The notes below the pieces were generated by a model, which worked only from the letters and a program-made list of their open reading frames with translations, did no database searches and was not told the origin of the DNA. The position numbers and the translations under genes were made by a program. Shown piece by piece: positions 55,672 through 64,000 of a DNA stretch of 64,000 nt. The DNA is from Gloeophyllum trabeum ATCC 11539 (lineage: Eukaryota; Basidiomycota; Agaricomycetes; Gloeophyllales; Gloeophyllaceae): the NCBI RefSeq assembly GCF_000344685.1, contig NW_006920411.1, positions 1,889,750-1,953,749 of the forward strand, given 5' to 3'. Numbering within the stretch: position 1 is the first letter of the stretch; the number at the start of each line of letters is the position of its first letter.

Positions 55672-58173
55672 TCAGTAGGCAGCCGGCACCGCCCAATCCC
55701 CAGCATCACTCCCGGCGCGAGATCCTTCAAGGTGTTCAGGGAGACTTTCGCTCCGCGGCCTGGTTGACCTGACACTTTCAGCATCTCCTTGCCTTGCCGC
55801 TCTCTGCAGAGACCGAGCTGACGACAATGGAGGGGGTCTGGGTCCCCTAATCGCGCCGAAGGAGTCCCGCTGGCTGCCATCGGGGGCGAGACGGGGCTGA
55901 GCGGGAAGACCCAACGGACTCCTCCTACCAGACGACAACGCCGGCGCGGCCAACCTGCTCGCTACCCGACGCAAGGACTGGTTACCGAACGTCCGCCTCC
56001 TCCCCGATCCCGGCACCACTGACGACGACTGCGATCCACGTCGAGCACCAGCTTCGTACACTACAGGCAACTCTTGCGTAGCCATCCCGCGTGGAGAGAC
56101 GGCCGAATACAGCTGAGCGACACTACTCGCAGACGTCGACATGGAATCCCGAGGTGAACTCCTAGTCGAGAAACGAGAGCCAACAGACCAACGCTTGGTT
56201 CTGTCCCGTTTCGGCTTCGCCGTACTAGGGGTGTAGCGGATGATGTCTGAACCTAGTACCGCAGAACTGAGCGTTCTGGTACTGCCTACATGCGACACGT
56301 CGTCCCTGTCCCAGGTGGGTGAAACGGCGATCGATATTTGCGGGCGTCGGCGGTTCGGTACTAGGGGACCTGGAGGAGCATCTTGCTCAAATTGCCTTGC
56401 AAACTCCACTTGGGAGGAAAGAATCTGGCGATTTATCAGATCCCGCTGTACGACCGGCTGTAACTCCATCTTCTCCTTCCCAGCACGGGTTCCAAGGGTT
56501 TCCTGAGGTCCTATGCCAGGCGGAGAGGGTAGTACAGCCCGTCGACCTGTAGCATCGTAAGGAATGCGATCACTCGCAAGCGAGTCCATGCTCCTTATGC
56601 CACGGCCTTCATTGGCTGGGAGGCCCCTGGTGTTCGATGGATTACTATAGAGCGAGACAGGTGGCAGGACGGGAGCGAGTGAAGGAGCCTTGAGCGGACT
56701 GAGATATATACGCGGCGCCGGGCTACTGAGAGGTGACCCTAAAATGGCGACCCTCGCAACAGCACTTCGATAATGGTAGGCAACTGATGTGCTAAGTCAG
56801 ATATGACAGGCACCCATAAATGGGAGAGTACTAACGAAGAACCAGCAGGAAGCCAATACTGGTCGGGATGAAATTAGGCACGTCCCTATCGGATAACGCC
56901 GTCGGTGCAGCCATTATCTCCAGAGCTAGAAGGCTCAGCGCTTGCGCAATTCGTCTCTCGAACAAACCCTTCAGTCCTTGACGCGAGGGCAGCCCAGCCG
57001 ACCGTTTCATGATCAACGTTGACAGCCGGAAGATAACATAGAAATCAAAGACAATATGGAAGATAACGGATGTCAGAGCAATTGGTAAGAAGCTATACAG
57101 AAGATGCAATGGTCGCATCAGTTCTATTCAACAGCGTATATGCGAGAACGTACAGGTTGCGGGTGCAGGTGAAGGCACGGAGGGGTCGTATGGGACTGTG
57201 TAAGTACCCCGGTCAGTACCGCAAAGAAGTTAGAGACATCGTAGCAGATACGCGTACTTTATCATCCCTATGTTAATGGCATTCGTCGCAAATATAAGCC
57301 CTGCGAGTACATCAGCACTGCAAGGCGGCAAATCTATAGGAGACAACCTACCTACGCCGATCAATAACCAACCCAAGAATAGCATGTACTCCCAAGTCCT
57401 GATACCCAGGGACCTGAGTTCTTGACGAAGGATGAAGAGCCCGACAAGACGTCCAGAATGCGCGGACATATCGCCCCATGCAATCACAAACGCTGCAACT
57501 GCGCGTCAGCGATCAGTCAATGATCCGCGCTATCAGACGCACCGCATGCCGTATCTGCCCCTGCACCGTAAGTGATGAGAGACAAGAAATCACCAAGGCT
57601 GGCAAGCACGAAGCAGAATGACAGGATGAAGATCAGCGTGCTCCGGTCCTCTCGAAGATGTGCCTCCGTGAGAGGTGTTATTGCAGATCCTGGGATAGTC
57701 GGTTTCTCCTGGGCTTCAGGGTCGGAGACAGGAATCTCTGGACGATTCGCGATACTCGAGAACCGGAACACAGTATCCAGCCGTCGCGCGAGTGTGCGAA
57801 GAAGTGGCGAGGTTGCGAGGCATTGCAAGCTGCACCAGAAAGCCCCTCCAAGAAAGAATATCGATACTTCACGACTAGATGATATAAGACATACATCAAT
57901 GCCGGTATGTAGAGCGTCGAGCGGGACTCTACCCACACGTTCGGGGAAAATACAGAACCCAGATCAACTGAAGGGCTGTAGTCCATTCCTAGGCACGGCC
58001 CGACGCGCTCTTAGGGAAAGCGACCCGCCCGACACCAGCCCAGCTTGAAGGTGCCCAGAACAATATATGATGTGGTCCTGCCACACGGAGCCAGCTCGTA
58101 GCGGAAGTGAAAGGAGAGCGAGCAATGTAATGGAGGCGGAAACCAGACCGAGGCGGCCTCCGACATCCTGCAA
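55672..58173 (-). CDS. Unrecognised multi-pass membrane protein with long cytosolic tail
   Basis: Successive minus-strand exons encode hydrophobic segments. SASITLLALLSLPLRAGSVW comes first, then LQLIWVLYFPRT joined by splicing to REVSIFFLGGAFWCSLQCLA. LIFILSFCFVLASLGDFLSL, AFVIAWGD...GLFILRQE, YMLFLGWLLIGVG and GLIFATNAINIGM follow. LLYSFLPIALTSVIFHIVFD and FIPTSIGFLLVL come last. About seven helices in all. The last exon (55672 to about 56600) is a 305-residue tail rich in Ser, Arg and Pro with TPSTAKPKRDRTKRWS and many SxR motifs, suited to phosphorylation. Topology resembles a seven-helix receptor or sensor, but no known family motif was seen, so no function is assigned. The start is uncertain: no ATG fits upstream of 58173 without an extra small exon near 58230. 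Confidence 0.6.
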
Positions 58174-60028
58174 CTCTAAGAGCGACTAGCGGAGAGACAT
58201 TACTAGCGAGGGCTGGACTCCATCATTCCTTCCGTACAACCGCGGGTTGGCAACCGGGCATGCATGCGCGCTTGCTATCCGCTGCGACATTTGCATTATT
58301 CTGGTCTTGACATACACTACCTCGACGATGCGTTCCCCTGAAGCTGAGAGGTATCCGGTGATGCGCGCAACGTTGACGTCTTTGCGTCAAGCTTGGGACA
58401 TCCACCACATTCTCGCATGATACTCACTCGCCCACAGGTAGATTCAGGTTGCGAGCAGAGACTGGAGTGACTCGCGTAGGAGGTGTATCATGATGGCTCG
58501 AGACTAGCTCCGTCAAACGGTCAACGCGGTGATGTAGGTACTGCTTTGTTTCTTCCGTTCCGGAGAGGCTATACTGGTACTGACAGCAGGTATAACACCG
58601 ACCAATCCGATCCTTTGTTGACGCGGCAAACCTGTCCGCACTCACGGAGATAACCTGACGTAGGGCTGGATTTGGGCTGGAAGTACCGACAACTTCGCAG
58701 TGTCCCATAGATCTGCGAGACCGCTCGTCTGATTGGGTTACCGGTGAGGGACTGAATCTGCATGTGTGCTAGACTGAGGCGCCCGTTTCCTTGATGGGTC
58801 ATAATAAGGTAGCAAGTCGAAGTTAACCCTGGTCTTGCCGCAGACTACCATCATATATTATCCCGTCTACGCACCAATCAAACCTCGTCTTCACTAAACC
58901 ACTGCACGTCCCCCTTCGCAGGCCTATTCGCATGGCAAGCGCAGTAGCATGGGGCCCATGACATGTGTACTAGGATGGACGATTGTCCTTGTCGAGGCGA
59001 CTTGGAGAACTCTCGCTGGTTCACGGAGAATAATAGCAGGGGAATTTAATGATTCCATCAGAACTTCAGATGGCATCCGCGGCCTCATTTGACTCGTTGC
59101 ACTATCGTGACCGGAACGCAAGCTCATGCCATCGCCAGCGTCAGTCGCAAGATCGCGGTCATGGATTCCGTTGAAAGATACTGAATGCAGACGACAGAGT
59201 CTTCATGTGCGAACCCTCCGGGGGAAACATAGAGAACGTTGCATGTGCGCCGCTGGTAATTGGGTGAGAGAGTTGTCCACGTGAACAAAGGCGCATATCC
59301 TTCGGCAGTGCGACCGCACAGTTTTCAGGGCTTAGCTTCCCTTTGACCTGACTTCCGTTTGTTTTGAACGACAGTCGCTGCGCGGTACCGAGCCCCGCAA
59401 CTACCAGACACGGCCGGATTGTCCGCGCAATTGGGAGCCACAGACTTACAACAGACACCGAAAGAAGGTATGTACTGCCGCGGTGCTATATCACCTTACA
59501 TCACCCATGCTTTCGCCTGGTGGAAGAGTCTATCACCTGCTCTACGGCGTCGAAGCGGCCCGTCGTTGCCGACCCAAGGGACTTCTATGTCGTAAAACGA
59601 CGATCATATCCCGCTGTATGTACCTGCTCTTCGTATCCTCGTTCACTTACAGCAATACGATGGGCATTGCCTATTGAGCATTGACTTCGCCAACTCGACG
59701 CTGAGTAGTGCCCAGTTCCCGACTTTCGAGCGGATGTGAGTACACGAAGGGAACTATTTGCACCGATACGTTCTCGAATTCCAGGCAGTTTTGATGCGCC
59801 ATATGCAAATACAGTGTCACGGGAGCTAAGCTCGCACTTCTCCACAAGTAAGCACGTATGCCGCCAGTGCTCCTGATCTTATGACGCGAGAAGCGTGCGC
59901 TGACAACGATCCTCTCATCTGAGACGTATCCCATCATGTTAAGATGTTGACGGCATCGACTCAATGTCTGCTATAAATGTGTCCAGTGCAGATTTGAGCA
60001 GGTCCAGGGAACTCCCTGTCATATCGCA
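58174..60028. other. 1.85-kb region without a supportable gene
   Basis: Frames of 60-100 codons occur on both strands (for example minus strand 58424-58802, 59159-59458 and 59671-59964), but none resembles a known family or can be joined into a longer chain through good splice sites. It should contain the promoter of the membrane-protein gene at the left end and that of the glutaminase gene at the right. Decayed gene or repeat sequence is possible. Confidence 0.45.
59972..59977 (+). promoter_or_regulatory. TATA box of the glutaminase-family gene
   Basis: TATAAA lies 57 bp upstream of the ATG at 60029, the expected place for a strongly regulated secreted-enzyme gene. Confidence 0.55.
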
Positions 60029-63000
60029 ATGAGGTTCCCGAGCGTTGCCATCTCGCTCTCACTGCTTACTGCCGTCGCTGAAGCGGCCGTGACGTGGACG
60101 GCCACTCCTTTCAACCCTGCCGCCGTTCCTCTCGCGGTTCGCACTCCGTACTTGTCAGCCTGGCTCCCTCAAGGGGCGGGCACTGCCCTCAACGACGCAT
60201 GGCCGACTTTCTGGACCGGTTCGGTAAGTGCGACGCCTTTCTAACCTATTATCCTGCTAGAGCATAGCCTTAGATTCTAGGATGGGCTGGGTACATCAAG
60301 GTCGACAACACGGTCTACAATTTCCTGGGTGCCCCCTCAGTTCCTGGTACAACAACTACTAAGGCTGTCCAAAAAAGCCTGACTGTAAGCGCGGGATACT
60401 ATACATAGCATCCAGTCACTCAACAATCACAAACAGTTTACCGCTACCCAAAGCACGTTCGTACTTACTGCAGGACCCGTGGATTTGACGGTCAATTTCT
60501 TGAGTCCCGTGGAGGTGAGATTCAAGACGTATGCGTTGAAGATTATCATGACATTGTTCCTGTTAGCCTACAGACCTGGTGTTGCAATCTCTACCATTCT
60601 CATATTTGGCGTTGTCAGCGAAGTCCAATGATGGCCAGGCTCATTCCGTCCAGGTATACACGGATATCAGCGCAGAGTGGGTCACTGGAGACAACTCCTT
60701 GACCGCGAACTGGACTACTACGACTACGAGCAACATCTTGACGCATCAAGTCCAGCTAGTATCTCAGACTCAATTCGGCGAAGTCTCGGATCACATTCAA
60801 CGTGAGCACGCAAATAAACAGTGAATCCGTGCTGTTGCTGATTCCTGGTCTTGTAGAGGGTTCCGCCTATTATTCGACAGCTAGCGTAAGGACAGGATCC
60901 ATGTCTATAGAGCAAATTTCTCTGACCGTTTAATGTCTTCAGGGCAATGGCGTGACATATCAGACAGGACAGGACACCGTCGTTCGCGCACAGTTCATCA
61001 ATAATGGGAAGCTTGCAAACACACAAGACACAAACTTCCGAGCTGTGTCAGACAACTGGCCCGTCTTTGGCTTCGCGCATGACCTGGGAAGTGTTAACGC
61101 CGCCACCAGCCCCGTTGTGATTTCCGTAGGACATGTGCGGGATCCAGCCATTCAATACATTATTGCCGGCGGAGTTTTGCAGTCTAGGAGCCTGTACTTC
61201 TGGAGTAAATATTCGACTGTAGCGAGCGCGGTAAGTATCGGTGAAAATATGCAATCACGACGTTCCAAAAATCACTGACAATGCTGTTCTTCCAGATTTC
61301 CTTCTTCCTCGGAGACTACAGCAATGCACTTTCCAGAGCAAACTCCTTCGATGCCAAATTGAACTCAGACTCATCTGCCATTTCATCTGATTATGCTGCA
61401 ATCACCGCGCTCTCGGTAAGACAAGCGTTCGGAGCGACGGAAATCTCTATCTCCAAGAATAGTGACGGGAGCTGGAATACTGACGACGTCCTAATGTTCA
61501 TGAAAGGTACCTCTTCTCCTCGTATATGGAAATCCTCGCTGAGTCATCTCTCTCCTCAGAAATTTCCAGTGACGGTGTAAGCAGCAATATACTATGCTTG
61601 TTGCTCCTCCTAACTCTGCAATGCAGAATACCAACACTGTTGACGTGATTTTCCCGGCTTGGCCTATCTTCCTATACACAAATCCGGCGCTCGGAAAATA
61701 CCTTTTACTGCCCTTGTTTGAGTACCAGGCGACGGGTCAATATCCAAACAAATGGGCCGTTCATGATATGGGTAAGTCATTGGGATCATCGGTATTTGGA
61801 AATCACCAGAACTTATGTCATGTAACAGGTGCCCATTACCCTCAGGCCGTAGGCCATAACGATGGTATATACTCTGGCCTTGTCCCCGAGGGTGGAAACT
61901 CACGAGGCTTTCGCGCTCTTCTAGGGAATGACGAACCGATGCCGTTGGAAGGTAAACCGTTCCACCTTTGCATGATGTGACTATTCAACGATGAGATATT
62001 GCTCAGAAAGCGGCAATATGTTGATTATGACATTGAGCTATACCCAAAAGTCCAATGACCAATCACTGATCAAGTCGTATGTGAGCACATCTTGATGAAG
62101 ATTGTTTGGATTCTTCACGTAACTGATTGTCTGCGTATGCAGTCCAACCTCCTCGACCAGTGGACGCAGTATCTCATCCAGGAAGCTCTCATTCCGGCCA
62201 ATCAGATCAGCACAGATGACTTCGCAGGCTCTCTTGCTAACCAGACCAACCTGGCTATAAAGGGCATAATTGGCATCCAAGCCATGTCCGAGGTTGCTTC
62301 TTTGCTTGGAGATGGCAGCAGGGCGTCGAACTATAGCGTATGCCTAGCTCACTCTCAGTCCTCGGAGTTTTAGTCTTACTTTCGCCAGTCCATCGCTTCT
62401 TCATATGTCCCGCAATGGCAACAATTCGCTACAGCTTCCAGCGGAGACCACTTGACTCTCTCGGTGAGATTACTGAAGTTGTATATCATGCCTCGTCTTT
62501 GCTTACCGACTCGTGATGATAGTATGGTAACAGTAGCAGGTTCGTTCGATGACGCGCATGATTTTCGAGTTTTGTCCCTAATAATACTATCGCAAAAGCT
62601 GGGGTCTCTCGTACAACTTATACGCCGAGAAGTTGCTGGGCACTAAGCTCTTCCCCGACTCGGTCTACCAGATGCGTGAGTCACTTGCTTTGCGAGGCGG
62701 CGTAACCTTGGCTGACGATACTCAGAGAGCGCATGGTATCCCACCGTTGCTCGCGACTACGGTGTACCTCTCGACACCAGACACACATACACTAAATCTG
62801 GTGCGTGGCTGAGGCACTTCACCGGCCATTGACAACTCACCAGTCACGCCCGTCAGACTGGTCGATTTGGACTGCAGGGATCGCTACCAGCACTACCACC
62901 AGAGATTTGTTCATTTCTTCAGTGTACAAGTACGCTAGTGACGGCAAGAGCAGTCAGCCGTTGGGCGACTGGTACGAGACCGTTGACGGGTCGGTGGAGG

Positions 63001-63108
63001 GATTCAGGGCAAGACCTGTTGTTGGCGGTCACCTCGCTCTTGTGAGTACAATAGTTATTAAGGCCCGCGTCGGTGAAACTGAACCAGTGTCTTCAGCTGC
63101 TAGTCTGA
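60029..63108 (+). CDS. Secreted GtaA-type glutaminase family protein
   Basis: GtaA proteins are secreted fungal glutaminases (glutamine to glutamate plus ammonia). The start at 60029 gives MRFPSVAISLSLLTAVAEAA, a signal peptide. Mature sequence follows: PFNPAAVPLAVRTPYLSAWL (family opening), ILGWAGYIKVDNTVYNFLG, FLSPVEPTDLVLQSLPFSYL, SVQVYTDISAEWVTGDNS, PVFGFAHDLGSVNAATSPVV, ITALSVRQAFGATEISISKN, DVIFPAWPIFLYTNP, YPNKWAVHDMGAHYPQAVGH, SLANQTNLAIKGIIGIQAMS and WSIWTAGIATSTTTRDLFIS. The end is VVGGHLALLLV after a GTGAGT...CTTCAG intron. At least twelve introns of about 50-60 nt, many N-glycosylation sequons, and total length near 680 residues match. Some close relatives are annotated only as DUF4965/DUF1793 proteins, so enzymatic specificity is inferred. 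Confidence 0.87.
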
Positions 63109-63267
63109 ACAGTACACATGTTGGTTCGGGCTGGGGATGTCTTGAAATACGGGGTTCGAGGGTATGGAGCAATTGAATGAGTAGTGTACGTTGTGAAGGT
63201 CGATATCGAATGCCATGTCCATGATGAACTGGGCGATGAACGACTATCAGACAGCACAGATGAATGA

Positions 63268-64000
63268 CTATCGAGACAGCGCGGTCTTGATAGTCTCCGC
63301 CACCCAATCCAACAATGGCACTCCCGTTTGTTGACTAGCCTCATAAGTGTCTAGCAGACTCTCCGGTCTTCCGTTCGGGCGATCTAACCGGAATGCTGAG
63401 CACTGGATCTTAAAATCCTTATTGTAGGATATCCGGAAATTCCTGCGAAGCGATCTGAGTATGCGAGTGCACCGCAAAGCCAAGTCGATGACTTACAATA
63501 CACAACCTTCCCATCTGCCTACGGCTCGACTCGTGATAAGATCCACGAACCACGTCCCATTGACGGGGGAGCAGAGTTCAGTCCCCACTTCACAGATCCG
63601 ATTCAACAGCCGCAACTCCACCTCGTCTGTCAGGAGTTGACCGAGTTGGGTGATGGAGGCGATGAATATCGTCCCCTGGGGAAGGTGGACATATAATAAT
63701 GACGGTGACGTGAGCGTAAACCGAAGGGTATCCCTGTTGGCAGGTCGGATAAGTTCATAAGAGGCAAGATCCTGGATCATTCACCTGTTCCCGATCCGGA
63801 CGACCACCTCGCCATTAACCCGACCTCCTTGCTGGTCGCTCAATAGGTCCACTAGCGCATGTCCACTCTCGCCTACAGAGTTCAGGCGCACTGAAGACGG
63901 AACACCAGCTTGCTTTAAGGCATGGATGATCTTCATGATCTCTGCTTTTACGCGCCGACAAAAGACCTCGTATTGTAGCGCATCAATGATCGGCTGTAGT
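63268..64000 (-). CDS. MED17: 3' part of Mediator subunit Med17 (partial)
   Basis: Med17 is the Mediator head scaffold needed for most RNA polymerase II transcription. The gene runs in from the right edge. The first visible exon has LQPIIDALQYEVFCRRVKAE, IMKIIHALKQAGVPSSVRLN and GGRVNGEVVVRIGNR. Then come RDTLRFTLTSPSLLYVHLPQ, TIFIASITQLGQLLTDEVEL, LLNRICEVGTELC and TWFVDLITSRAVGRWEGCVL. A GTAAGT...CGCAG intron leads to NFRISYNKDFKIQCSAFRLD and the end DWVAETIKTALSR. The series (threonine-rich FT, the DEVE helix, WFVDL...RWEGC, then NFRI) is the C-terminus of Med17 as I recall it from basidiomycetes. The N-terminal half is outside the window, so the call rests on recall of one domain. Confidence 0.65.

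Noticed and set aside
1..64000. CRISPR arrays, bacterial operons, insertion sequences or phage genes
   Set aside because: No regularly spaced direct repeats and no prokaryotic gene families; all genes are eukaryotic with spliceosomal introns.

Overview
The window is nuclear DNA of a filamentous basidiomycete, almost certainly an Agaricomycete. Genes are packed on both strands, split by many short introns (mostly about 45-65 nt, GTRNGY...YAG), and the deduced proteins are typical Dikarya housekeeping proteins. Several families have the form I associate with mushroom-forming fungi. All gene models below were spliced by eye, so outer boundaries are more reliable than every internal exon edge.

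Left end (1-8.5 kb): the 5' part of a probable Rim15/Cek1-type kinase runs off the left edge. It is followed by an element with long inverted repeats and a tRNA-like internal promoter, then the mitochondrial ribosomal protein bS18m gene. Next come a second, MITE-like inverted-repeat element, a gene-poor stretch, the proteasome deubiquitinase RPN11 and an uncharacterised coiled-coil protein.

8.7-31 kb: membrane traffic and organelle genes dominate: VPS52 (GARP), EFR3 (PI4-kinase anchor), PEX2 (peroxisome import), the importin KAP120 and EMC10 (ER insertase complex). Interspersed are a secreted aldose 1-epimerase, a stand-alone Rev1-type BRCT protein, folylpolyglutamate synthase and the alpha subunit of cytosolic phenylalanyl-tRNA synthetase (FRS2).

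31-55 kb: an uncharacterised regulator-like protein with a CCAAT-rich promoter, BSD2 (Rsp5 adaptor), the PheRS beta subunit FRS1 (so both subunits of one enzyme lie in this window), a PRM10/ThrE-like membrane protein, and SLX4. A run of RNA/translation genes follows (RPL5, RBM42-like, CTNNBL1, UTP15, TCTP), then protein disulfide isomerase with a C-terminal HDEL and verprolin/WIP.

Right end (55.6-64 kb): an unrecognised multi-pass membrane protein with a long Ser/Arg/Pro-rich tail, a 1.85-kb stretch with no supportable gene, a secreted GtaA-type glutaminase family protein, and the 3' part of Mediator subunit MED17 running off the right edge.

I did not find a convincing new multi-gene system. 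The strongest leads are the two structured repeat elements near the left end, the linked PheRS alpha and beta genes, the stand-alone BRCT protein, the six-fold CCAAT promoter, a UPRE-like site in front of the disulfide isomerase, and a few unrecognised genes.
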